A stretch of DNA of 10,470 nt from DASPKT01 sp035627915 (lineage in GTDB: Bacteria > Pseudomonadota > Alphaproteobacteria > Azospirillales > Azospirillaceae): the NCBI GenBank assembly GCA_035627915.1, contig DASPKT010000132.1, forward strand, positions 1-10,470. Direction: 5' to 3'. Below are positions 1 through 6,466 of this stretch, in pieces (within the stretch, counting starts at the first letter, position 1; every line of letters begins with the position of its first letter). The translations under genes and the position numbers were made by a program. The notes under the pieces are model-generated. The model was not told where the DNA came from, made no database searches, and was given only the letters and a program-made list of their open reading frames with translations.

Positions 1-10
1 GGGTTGCGTC

Positions 11-98
11 CTTCGACAGGCTCAGGATGAGGCTTCGACAGGCTCAGGATGAGGCTTCGACAGGCTGAGGATGAGGCTTCGACAGGCTCAGGATGAGG
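11..98. repeat. Four tandem 22-bp repeat units
   Basis: Four head-to-tail 22-bp units lie at 11-32, 33-54, 55-76 and 77-98. Each begins CTTCGACAGGCTCAG and ends GATGAGG. Units 1, 2 and 4 are identical; unit 3 has one change (C to G at position 13 of the unit). Similar units are, from memory, a common dispersed intergenic repeat in alphaproteobacterial genomes. There are no unique spacers between units, so this is not a CRISPR array. It lies in non-coding DNA upstream of the DUF2339 gene. Its function is unknown. Confidence 0.9.
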
Positions 99-148
99 AG
101 CGTTGAGATGCTCCATCGAAAAAATCCATCTGGCCTGGCGCCAACCTC

Positions 149-170
149 CCTCAGGCTGAGCCTGTCGAAG
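149..170 (-). repeat. Inverted fifth copy of the 22-bp repeat
   Basis: The reverse complement of this stretch matches the tandem unit at 20 of 22 positions, with the first 15 bases identical. It could therefore pair with any forward unit. With the nearest one (77-91 against 156-170) it gives a perfect 15-bp stem around a loop of about 64 nt, inside which 97-101 (GGAGC) and 110-114 (GCTCC) can form a small hairpin. The copy is also internally palindromic (CAGGCTGAGCCTG). The arrangement looks like a REP/BIME-like cluster; a role in termination or mRNA stability for a gene to the left of the window is conjecture. Confidence 0.75.
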
Positions 171-233
171 CCCGCACCACCCCACAGCCGCACCCTGCCG
201 CCCCCCCCCGGACCCGCCCGGCCCCGCGCGGCG

Positions 234-262
234 TTGATCCCCGGTCGAACCGCCCGTAGGCT
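234..262 (+). promoter_or_regulatory. Candidate promoter of the DUF2339-aat pair
   Basis: TTGATC at 234-239 and TAGGCT at 257-262 are separated by exactly 17 bp, the optimal spacing for a sigma-70-type promoter. The -35 matches the consensus at 4 of 6 positions and the -10 only at 3 of 6. The same arrangement, TTG-start hexamer plus 17 bp plus TAGGCT, recurs upstream of nrdJ, which raises its credibility somewhat. Transcription would start near 269, only a few bases before the ATG at 272, so the mRNA would be nearly leaderless. That fits the absence of any Shine-Dalgarno sequence before this gene. Confidence 0.3.
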
Positions 263-271
263 TCCCGCCCC

Positions 272-2905
272 ATGGACACGCTCCTCCTCCTGCTGGCCCT
301 GGTCGCCGCGGCCGTCGCCTGGCGGCGCGCCGGGCTGCTGACGGCGGAGGTGGCGCGGCTGGCCGCCCGGGTGGCGGCCCTGGAGGCCGGGCGCGCGGCA
401 TCGCCCGCGTCGGAACCGGTGCCTGCGGACCTGCCGCCCGCCGCGTCGCCCTGGCAGCCGGCGCCGGCCGAGTCCCCTGCCCCGTCGGCCGCGGTCCCGC
501 CCCCCGTGCCGCCTGCTCCCGCCGAGGCGCCGGCGGACGCGTCGCTGGAGCGCAGCGTGGCGGGGCGGTGGCTGGTCTGGCTGGGGGCGGTCACGCTGGC
601 GCTGGGCGGCGTGTTCCTGGCGCGCTACGCGATGGAGACGGGTCTGCTGGGGCCGGCGGTGCGGCTGTCCCTGGGGTTCCTGTTCGGCCTGGCCCTGGTC
701 GGCGGCGGCGAGGCGCTGCGGCGGCGCCCGCTCGACCGCGGCGTCGGCCGGCTGCGGCCTGACCAGGTCCCGGCGGCGCTGGTCGCGGCCGGCCTGTCGG
801 TCGCCTTCGCCTGCGCCTACGCGGCGCATTTCGTCCACGGGCTGGTCGGGACGACGGCCGCGTTCGCCCTGCTGGCGGGCCTCAGCGCCGCGGCGGTGGC
901 GCTGGCGGCGCGGCACGGGGCGCCGGTCGCCCTGCTGGGCCTGGCGGGCGGCTTCGCCACCCCGGCCCTGGTGGGCTCGGAGGACCCGTCCAGCCTGGCC
1001 CTGTTCGCCTACCTGGCGCTGCTGTCGGCCGGCACGCTGGCGGTGGCGAGGCGGCTGGAGGCGGCGTGGCTGGGCTGGCCGGTGCTGCTGGGGGCGGCCT
1101 TCTGGGCGGCGATCGGCATGCTGGCCGGCGACGCGGATGCGGACGCGCCGGTCACCGGCGGCTTCCTGCTGGTCGAGGCAGCACTGTTCCTGGCGGTCGG
1201 CGCCCGCATGCATGACGGTGCCGCGGCGATGCGGGCGGCCACCGCCACGTTGGCGCTGGGGGCGGGTGCAACGATGCTGCTGCTGGCCGGGCTGCTGGTC
1301 CAGCTCCAGGGCTACGGCGCCGCGTCGCTGGCCGTGCTCGCCCTGCTGGCCGGCATGCTGGCGACGGCGGCCCGGCTGCGTCCGGACATCGAGACGCTGG
1401 CGGGGGCCGCGGCCGCAGCGGTCACGGCCGTGCTGGCCTACTGGTTCGCCCCGCCGGCCATCGGCACGATCCCGCGCGCGGTGACCGACGGCGGCACCGT
1501 CCCGCTGGCCGTCTCCGCCGCCTTCGCCCTGGCCTTCGCCGCGGGAGGGCAGGCTGCCCCGGCGATGCGCCTCGGGGGCGGCGCGCGGCGGCCCTGGCTG
1601 TGGGCGGCAGTGGCGGCCGGGCCGGCGCTGCTGGTGCTGGCGGCTGCCTTCCATTTCAGCGGGCGGCTGCTGCCGGCCTGGGCCTGGGCGGCGGCGGGGC
1701 TGGCCGTGACGGCGGCGGCCGCCGCCGCGGCCGCCACCCTTCTCCCTCGCCGCGGCGAGCCTGGGATGGAGCGCGCGCTGGACGTCCAGCTGGGCGCCGC
1801 CGCGGCCGCCGCCGCGCTGGTCCTGGCGATGCTGCTGCGCGAAGCGGCGCTGACCGCCGCCCTGTCGCTGCTGGCCCTGCCCCTGGCCTGGGCGGCGGCC
1901 CGGCAGGGCTTGCGCGGGGGCGGCTGGGTGGCGCTCGCCGTGGCGGCCCTGGTCACGGTGCGGCTGACACTGAACCCGGCGCTCGCGGACTATGCGCTGG
2001 ACGGCACCTCCCCGCTGAACTGGCTTCTCTACGGCTACGGCGTGCCGGCGGCCGCGTTCTGGGCGGCGGCGCGGATGCTCCGCGGCGGCGGCCGGGAGCT
2101 GCCGGCCCGGGGGCTCGAGGCGGCGGCGCTGCTGCTGGGGCTGCTGCTGCCGACGCTGGAGATCCAGGTCATGGTGCACGGCACGCTGCGCAGTTCCCCG
2201 TTCGGGCTGCTGGAGACCAGCCTGCGCAGCGCCGTCTGGCTGGCGGCGTCCCTGGGGCTGCTGGGGATCGGGCGCCCGGGCGGGGCCGACCCGGGGCCGG
2301 TCCGGCGCCAGGCCGCCTGGTGGCTGGCCCGGCTCGCCATGGGGCAGCTCCTGCTGCTGCACCTGCTGGCGCTGAACCCGCTCTGGTCGGGGGAGGACGT
2401 CGGGGACTGGCCGGTGGCGAACCTGCTGCTGCTGGCCTACGGCCTGCCCGCCCTGCTGCTGGGCCTCTACGCCCGCGCGCTTCCCGCCGGCGCCTGGGAG
2501 CGGCGGGCGGCGGGGCCGCTGGCCCTGCTGCTGGCCTTCGCGCTGGTCTCCCTGGAGATCAGGCAGGCCTTCCACGGCGGGCTGCTGGCCGAGGGGCCCA
2601 CCGGCGACGCGGAGCTCTACGCCTACTCCGCGGCCTGGCTGGCCTTCGCGCTGCTGCTGCTGGCGCTGGCGATCCGGCTGGGGCGGCCGACCCTGCGCTA
2701 CGCCTCGCTGGCGGTGCTGGTGCCGGCGGTGCTGAAGGTGTTCCTGTGGGACATGGCGGACCTCACCGGGCTGCTCCGGGTGCTGTCCTTCTTCGGCCTG
2801 GGCCTCAGCCTCATCGGCATCGGCTACGTCTACCAGCGCTTCGTCTTCCCCGCCCCCGGCGCCCCGGGACAGGAGCGGGGCGCGTCTGTTAAACCGGGGG
2901 CATGA
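272..2905 (+). CDS. DUF2339 family multi-spanning membrane protein
   Basis: Inner-membrane protein of 877 residues and unknown biochemical role. Residues 2-17 form a hydrophobic anchor, followed by a short amphipathic stretch (about 22-40) and a Pro/Ala-rich linker (about 41-88). The rest is a run of roughly two dozen hydrophobic segments. Family hallmarks are SLERSVAGRWLVWLG at 91-105, GGFATP at 226-231, and the C-terminal LKVFLWDMADL (821-831) followed by a conserved RVLSFFGLGLSL-type segment ending near residue 857. The length is normal for the family. The ATG at 272 is chosen because it directly precedes the anchor; there is no Shine-Dalgarno. Two poly-Ala tracts are encoded by identical 15-bp runs at 1721-1735 and 1796-1810. 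The stop overlaps the aat start as ATGA, so the two are probably co-transcribed and translationally coupled. A transport or envelope role is possible but unsupported. Confidence 0.9.
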   Translation: MDTLLLLLALVAAAVAWRRAGLLTAEVARLAARVAALEAGRAASPASEPVPADLPPAASPWQPAPAESPAPSAAVPPPVPPAPAEAPADASLERSVAGRWLVWLGAVTLALGGVFLARYAMETGLLGPAVRLSLGFLFGLALVGGGEALRRRPLDRGVGRLRPDQVPAALVAAGLSVAFACAYAAHFVHGLVGTTAAFALLAGLSAAAVALAARHGAPVALLGLAGGFATPALVGSEDPSSLALFAYLALLSAGTLAVARRLEAAWLGWPVLLGAAFWAAIGMLAGDADADAPVTGGFLLVEAALFLAVGARMHDGAAAMRAATATLALGAGATMLLLAGLLVQLQGYGAASLAVLALLAGMLATAARLRPDIETLAGAAAAAVTAVLAYWFAPPAIGTIPRAVTDGGTVPLAVSAAFALAFAAGGQAAPAMRLGGGARRPWLWAAVAAGPALLVLAAAFHFSGRLLPAWAWAAAGLAVTAAAAAAAATLLPRRGEPGMERALDVQLGAAAAAAALVLAMLLREAALTAALSLLALPLAWAAARQGLRGGGWVALAVAALVTVRLTLNPALADYALDGTSPLNWLLYGYGVPAAAFWAAARMLRGGGRELPARGLEAAALLLGLLLPTLEIQVMVHGTLRSSPFGLLETSLRSAVWLAASLGLLGIGRPGGADPGPVRRQAAWWLARLAMGQLLLLHLLALNPLWSGEDVGDWPVANLLLLAYGLPALLLGLYARALPAGAWERRAAGPLALLLAFALVSLEIRQAFHGGLLAEGPTGDAELYAYSAAWLAFALLLLALAIRLGRPTLRYASLAVLVPAVLKVFLWDMADLTGLLRVLSFFGLGLSLIGIGYVYQRFVFPAPGAPGQERGASVKPGA

Positions 2906-3552
2906 TCCAGCTTACCCCCGATTTGCTGCTGAGGGCCTACGCCGCCGGCATCTTCCCCATGGCGGAGAGCGCGGACGCGGCCGAGCTTCTCTGGTTCGAC
3001 CCGCAGATGCGGGGCATCCTGCCGCTGGAGGGTTTCCACGTGCCCCGCCGCCTGCGCCGCACGGTCAGGCAGGGCGCGTTCCAGGTGCGCGTCGACACCG
3101 CCTTCCGCCAGGTCATGGAGGCCTGCGGGGAGAGCACGGCGGAGCGCCCCAGCACCTGGATCAACGACGCCATCCTGGAGGCCTACTGCCGGCTGCACGC
3201 GCTGGGCTTCGCCCATTCGGTGGAGTGCTGGGACGGGCCGCGCCTGGCGGGCGGGCTCTACGGCGTCTCCCTGGGCGGCGCCTTCTTCGGGGAGAGCATG
3301 TTCTCCCGCGCCACCGATGCCAGCAAGGTGGCCCTGGTCCACCTGGTGGCGCGGCTCAGCGCGGGCGGCTACACGCTGCTGGACACGCAGTTCGTGACCA
3401 CGCACCTGGCGCAGTTCGGGGCGGTGGAGATCCCGCGCGCGGAGTACCGGCGGCGCCTGGCCCTGGCGGTCTCCCGCCCGGCCGAGTTTCACTGCGGCGA
3501 GGAGGAGGAGCTGGTCAGCCGCTTCTTGCAGTCCAGCACCCAGACGTCATAG
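2902..3552 (+). CDS. aat: Leucyl/phenylalanyl-tRNA-protein transferase
   Basis: Cytosolic enzyme that transfers Leu or Phe from charged tRNA to the N-terminal Arg or Lys of proteins, creating a destabilising N-degron read by ClpS and ClpAP. The 216-residue protein is complete. It opens with LLLRAYAAGIFPM, followed by WFDPQMRGILPLEGFHVP starting at W31, the signature GLYGVSLGGAFFGESMFS at 118-135, and LLDTQFVTTHL at 159-169, all typical of the family. The ATG at 2902 overlaps the upstream stop by 4 bp with only a weak GGGG upstream, so translational coupling is likely. The last 64 bp overlap the convergent DUF2155 gene; the C-terminal QSSTQTS is encoded opposite that gene's YDVWVLDC. In relatives aat is, as I recall, usually near accBC; here the upstream partner is a DUF2339 gene. 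Confidence 0.96.
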   Translation: MIQLTPDLLLRAYAAGIFPMAESADAAELLWFDPQMRGILPLEGFHVPRRLRRTVRQGAFQVRVDTAFRQVMEACGESTAERPSTWINDAILEAYCRLHALGFAHSVECWDGPRLAGGLYGVSLGGAFFGESMFSRATDASKVALVHLVARLSAGGYTLLDTQFVTTHLAQFGAVEIPRAEYRRRLALAVSRPAEFHCGEEEELVSRFLQSSTQTS

Positions 3553-3983
3553 ACGGGGTGCTCCAGCGCCGACAGCGCCGGGCTGGAGGCGAACATCCAG
3601 CCGCCGAACAGGCGCACCGGCCCCTCGTCCGGCTTCAGCTCCACGATTTCAAGGAACGCGGCCGATTCAGGCGTCTCGACGGGCGGCGCCTTGCGGCAGG
3701 CGCGCGCCACGACCTCGGTCCCGCCGAAGCGGACCGGCCGGCCGATCGGCGCCTCGAAGGTGGAGACGCTGGCGGTGATCTTGTCCAGTCCCTGGAGGAC
3801 CGCGACCCCGTGCTCCTCGAAGGTGCGCTCGGGTGCGGCGGGCGGCATCGGCGGCAGGGTGACGCCCGGGCCAGGCGTGGGTGCGCCGGCGGCGGGCGGC
3901 GGCTCCGGCGTGGCGGGCGCCTGCGCGAACGCCGTCTGGGTCAGCGTCACGGCCAGGAGGATCGGCAGGGCGAGGTGCTTCAT
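3489..3983 (-). CDS. Secreted DUF2155 domain protein
   Basis: Probable periplasmic protein of 164 residues and unknown function. A signal peptide is clear: MKH, a hydrophobic core, and an AFA-QA cleavage site near residue 20. A Pro/Ala-rich linker runs to about residue 52. The DUF2155 domain follows: LQGLDKITASVSTFEAPIG (63-81), a Cys at 96 in ACRKAPP, ESAAFLEI, GGWMFASSPALSALEHP, and YDVWVLDC ending at Cys152. The two Cys could form a disulfide. The ATG at 3983 is chosen because it starts the signal peptide directly. A GTG at 4040 in the same frame overlaps the mlaD stop as GTGA and would add 19 residues; coupling from it is a real alternative. Neither start has a good Shine-Dalgarno. The 3' end overlaps aat on the opposite strand by 64 bp, adding the tail KKRLTSSSSSPQ beyond the domain. 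Confidence 0.9.
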   Translation of the reverse strand: MKHLALPILLAVTLTQTAFAQAPATPEPPPAAGAPTPGPGVTLPPMPPAAPERTFEEHGVAVLQGLDKITASVSTFEAPIGRPVRFGGTEVVARACRKAPPVETPESAAFLEIVELKPDEGPVRLFGGWMFASSPALSALEHPVYDVWVLDCKKRLTSSSSSPQ

Positions 3984-4036
3984 GGCGGGCAGCATGGACC
4001 GGGCTTGTGGCGGGATCGTGGCCGGCGCGCCCGGGC

Positions 4037-4612
4037 TCACTGGCCGCCCAGCAGCCCGCCGCCCTGGGCCGCACCACCCTGGGTGGCCCCGCCCTGGGCG
4101 GGCGCGGCGCCCCCCTGAGCGGCACCGGCAGCCGGCGCACCCGCCGCGGGGGCGGCGCCCTGCTGGCCGCCGCTGCCCTGGGAGAACATGAACCGGCCCA
4201 GCAGCTCCTCCAGGTTCACGGCACTCTGGGTGTACTCGATCCGGCCGCCGGGCTGGATCGTCTCCTCCTCGCCGCCGGGCTGGAGGTCCAGGTAGCGGCC
4301 GCCCAGCAGGCTCTCGCTGGCGATCACCGCCGTGGTGTCGCGCGGCAGCTTCACCGTCGGGTCGATCTCCAGCTGGATGACCGCCTGGAAGCTCTGGGTG
4401 TCGAGCGTCTGGCCGGTCACCGTGCCCACCTTGACGCCGCTGATGCGGACGTCGGAGCCGGCCTGGAGGCCGCCGGTGGAGGAGAAGCGCGCCTCGACGG
4501 GGTAGCCGCCGACCGAGCGGACGTCGGAGCTGGTGTAGGCGAAGAACAGGAAGAACCCCGCCACCACGAGGACGACGGCGCCGAGCACGGTCTCGATGAC
4601 GTTCCTGCGCAT
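4037..4612 (-). CDS. mlaD: MlaD-type MCE domain lipid transport protein
   Basis: Substrate-binding subunit of an Mla-type phospholipid transporter between inner and outer membrane, anchored in the inner membrane and facing the periplasm. The 191-residue protein has one N-terminal transmembrane helix (about 7-27), an MCE domain (about 37-114) with FSSTGGLQAGSDVRISGVKVG and SESLLGGRYLDL (99-110), and a short helical stretch with NLEELLGRFMF (133-143). Residues 145-191 are a Gly/Ala/Gln low-complexity tail built on QGGA-like repeats, probably disordered. An AGGGA-type Shine-Dalgarno lies about 10 nt before the ATG. The ATPase, permease and other Mla genes are not in this window, so the subunit must work with components encoded elsewhere. 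It sits between the NDUFA12-like and DUF2155 genes in one probable operon; its stop overlaps a possible GTG start of the next gene. Confidence 0.93.
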   Translation of the reverse strand: MRRNVIETVLGAVVLVVAGFFLFFAYTSSDVRSVGGYPVEARFSSTGGLQAGSDVRISGVKVGTVTGQTLDTQSFQAVIQLEIDPTVKLPRDTTAVIASESLLGGRYLDLQPGGEEETIQPGGRIEYTQSAVNLEELLGRFMFSQGSGGQQGAAPAAGAPAAGAAQGGAAPAQGGATQGGAAQGGGLLGGQ

Positions 4613-4688
4613 GGGGTGCTGTTCCCTTCCGTTACGGGTTGTCCGGGGCGGGCTGGTCTAGGGATGAACGGGCGGGCGCGGCATCCGG

Positions 4689-4732
4689 CCCGGCCCCGGC
4701 CGGACGGCGCGGGGAACCGGGCCGGGGCCGGG
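4689..4732 (-). terminator. GC-rich hairpin directly after the NDUFA12 stop
   Basis: 4689-4701 (CCCGGCCCCGGCC) and 4720-4732 (GGCCGGGGCCGGG) are perfect 13-bp complements around an 18-nt loop. On the minus strand the hairpin begins at the base after the stop codon (4733-4735) of the NDUFA12-like gene and lies 77 nt before the mlaD start. There is no U tract after it, so it is not a standard intrinsic terminator. It may instead attenuate read-through, protect an mRNA end, or contribute to Rho-independent pausing. The stem itself is certain from the sequence; the function is inferred. Confidence 0.55.
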
Positions 4733-5122
4733 TCAGGACGGGGTCCAGGGCTCGTAGTCGCCGGTGGCGCGGGAGCGCTGGCCGCCCTCGTACTGGTGGC
4801 CCGGCGGACGGTAGGCGCCGGCGGTGCCGGTCAGGTTGGGCTGGTGGTCCTTCAGCCACGGCTTGCGGAACGGGCTGTCGTCCGTGATCGGCTTGTCGTG
4901 GGTGTAGTGCAGCCAGCCGTGCCACTCCGGCGGCACCTTGGTCGCCTCGGGCTCGCCCCGGAAGATGACCCAGCGCCGGGTCTTCATGCCGGGCCGCGCC
5001 TTCTTCTCCTGGAAATAGGTGTTCCCCATCCGGTCGGTGCCGACCTTCTCGGCCAGGCGCCAGACGGTGAAGCGGATGTGCAGGCTCGCCATCCAGGTGA
5101 CAAAGGAAATCCGGTCAGACAT
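4733..5122 (-). CDS. NADH:ubiquinone oxidoreductase NDUFA12-like subunit
   Basis: Homologue of the mitochondrial complex I accessory subunit NDUFA12 (B17.2), a 129-residue protein located on the matrix/cytoplasmic side of the peripheral arm and found in alphaproteobacteria. Visible family motifs are VGTDRMGNTYFQ (27-38), RRWVIFRG (49-56), PPEWHGWLHYTHD (64-76), HQPNLTGTAGAYRPPG (93-108), and YEPWTPS at the end. No transmembrane segment is present. ATG at 5122 is chosen because MSDRISFVTW is the usual kind of N terminus; an in-frame TTG at 5137 would add five residues. It is first of three minus-strand genes with mlaD and DUF2155, which I infer form an operon despite the 120-bp gap containing a strong hairpin. 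The core nuo operon is not in this window. Confidence 0.95.
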   Translation of the reverse strand: MSDRISFVTWMASLHIRFTVWRLAEKVGTDRMGNTYFQEKKARPGMKTRRWVIFRGEPEATKVPPEWHGWLHYTHDKPITDDSPFRKPWLKDHQPNLTGTAGAYRPPGHQYEGGQRSRATGDYEPWTPS

Positions 5123-5199
5123 GGCCGCTCGTGGCAAGACGCCCTAGACGGGCAGGAATGAGGGCACCCGCGCGCGCCGATGGCGGCGGAAGCGGGCGG

Positions 5200-5228
5200 A
5201 ATATGGCACCGGACGGGGCACACGTCCA
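5200..5228 (-). promoter_or_regulatory. Candidate promoter of the NDUFA12-mlaD-DUF2155 unit
   Basis: On the minus strand, TGGACG (plus-strand 5223-5228) and CATATT (5200-5205) are spaced exactly 17 bp. Each matches the sigma-70 consensus at 4 of 6 positions. Transcription would start near 5193, giving a leader of about 70 nt before the ATG at 5122. A 5-bp inverted repeat, GGACG at 5211-5215 and CGTCC at 5223-5227, overlaps the -35 and the spacer and could be an operator or chance. Confidence 0.4.
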
Positions 5229-5251
5229 CTGCCGCGGTCATGAAAATCGGG

Positions 5252-6337
5252 TCAGTCCCGCCCGCTGAGGATGCGCATCGTCTCGCGCCAGGCCTTGGCG
5301 ATCGAGCCGCTCTGCATGCGCAGCTCCCATCCCCCCAGCGCCACGCCGGCCGCCACCAGCGGCACCACGTAGTAGATGAAGCGGAAGGCCAGCAGCGCGC
5401 CCAGCACCCCGCCGGCGGAGCCCTGCTGCTTCAGCCCCAGCAGCAGCACCGCCTCGAACACGCCGATGCCGCCCGGCACGTGGCTGGTGATGGCGATGGC
5501 GAGGGCGGCGCAGAAGATCCCGATGAACTCCATGAAGCTCGCCCCGTGCCCTTCCGGCAGCAGCACGAAGAGCGCGGCCCCCGACAGCACGATCTCGAAG
5601 GAGGCGATGGCGATCTGCGACAGCACCAGCCCGCCCGACGGCAGCGAGAAGCTCCAGGGCCCCAGCTTCACCGGCCGGTGGGTGACGGCGGTCAGCACGG
5701 TGGCGGCGAACAGCCCGAACAGGGTCAGCCCGCCCGCCGCCTGCAGCACCCATTCCGGCAGGTTCAGCAACTGGGCGCCGGGATGCGGGCCGACGATGAT
5801 GCCGAGGCCCCCGGTGAAGATCAGCCCGAGCGTGAAGGTGGTGGTGGAGAACACCACGATCTTGGCGATGTCGGCCGCCGTCAGCCCCGCCGCCGAATAG
5901 ACCCGGTAGCGCACCGAGCCGCCGCTGATGACGGCGAAGCCGACGTTGTTCGACACCGCGTAGCCGGCGAAGCTGCCCAGCGCCACCGTGCTGTAGGGCA
6001 TGCGCAGGCGCAGGTAGTAGAGCGCCGACACGTCGTAGAGGGTCAGCACCAGGTACCCGGCCGCCGTCAGCGCCAGCGCCTGCAGCACCTTGCCCATGGG
6101 CAGGCCGTGCAGGTAGGCCCAGACCTCGTTGTAGTCGAAGTCCTCCGCCACGTGGCGCACGGCGACGGCGCCCAGCAGCAGCAGCACGACGCCGGTGATG
6201 ACGCCCGACCAGCGCTTCAGCCAGCCGCGCCAGCCCGTCGGCTGGGCAGTGGCGGGACCGGCGGCGGGACCGGCGGCGGGGCCGGGTTCGGCGTCCGAGT
6301 CGCGGCTGGTGTCGGGGACGGGATCGGGTTGCGGCAT
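5252..6337 (-). CDS. LPG-flippase-like (YbhN/UPF0104) membrane protein
   Basis: Integral inner-membrane protein of 361 residues in the family of the flippase half of MprF (lysylphosphatidylglycerol synthase TM region). A Pro/Ala-rich cytoplasmic N terminus (1-35, including PAAGPAAGPA) precedes about eight hydrophobic segments from residue 44 onward. Family signatures are ALGSFAGYAVSNNVG (119-133), SGGSVRYRVYSAAGL (138-152) and SHVPGGIGVFEAVLLLG (285-301). The C-terminal aminoacyl-transferase domain of full MprF is absent and no neighbour supplies it, so the protein is flippase-only and its lipid substrate cannot be named. ATG at 6337 is preferred over an upstream in-frame TTG at 6466, because the added residues have no family character. 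No Shine-Dalgarno is visible. It is divergent from nrdJ and separated from the NDUFA12-like gene by 129 bp. Confidence 0.88.
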   Translation of the reverse strand: MPQPDPVPDTSRDSDAEPGPAAGPAAGPATAQPTGWRGWLKRWSGVITGVVLLLLGAVAVRHVAEDFDYNEVWAYLHGLPMGKVLQALALTAAGYLVLTLYDVSALYYLRLRMPYSTVALGSFAGYAVSNNVGFAVISGGSVRYRVYSAAGLTAADIAKIVVFSTTTFTLGLIFTGGLGIIVGPHPGAQLLNLPEWVLQAAGGLTLFGLFAATVLTAVTHRPVKLGPWSFSLPSGGLVLSQIAIASFEIVLSGAALFVLLPEGHGASFMEFIGIFCAALAIAITSHVPGGIGVFEAVLLLGLKQQGSAGGVLGALLAFRFIYYVVPLVAAGVALGGWELRMQSGSIAKAWRETMRILSGRD

Positions 6338-6466
6338 CGTCGGGTTCGGGTGAAGGAGCGCCGCACCCTGCCACCCCTCCGGCCGGGTTGCAAACCCCCT
6401 GCGGCGAGCGGTCCCTCCCCCCTCGCTGGGAATTGGGGGTGGAACGTCCGCCCCCGGACCTGTCAA

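Noticed and set aside
11..98. CRISPR array
   Set aside because: The 22-bp units are directly contiguous with no spacers, and no cas genes are in the window.
201..209. Run of nine C as a phase-variable tract
   Set aside because: It is non-coding and outside the proposed promoter spacer, so length change has no evident effect. Chance is adequate in such GC-rich DNA.
44..2575. An 843-codon minus-strand open frame opposite the DUF2339 gene
   Set aside because: Its translation is a Gln/Arg/Gly/Pro-rich string without domain character, a product of strong GC codon bias on the other strand. The plus-strand DUF2339 reading is clearly the real one.
1600..2892. A 430-codon plus-strand open frame within the DUF2339 gene
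   Set aside because: Gly/Ala/Arg-rich shadow in another frame with no membrane segments or motifs.
6461..6466. Perfect minus-strand TTGACA as the -35 of the flippase-like gene promoter
   Set aside because: At 16-18 bp spacing only TTCCAC or neighbouring C-rich hexamers are found, none resembling a -10. It could still work with an activator, but I cannot support it.
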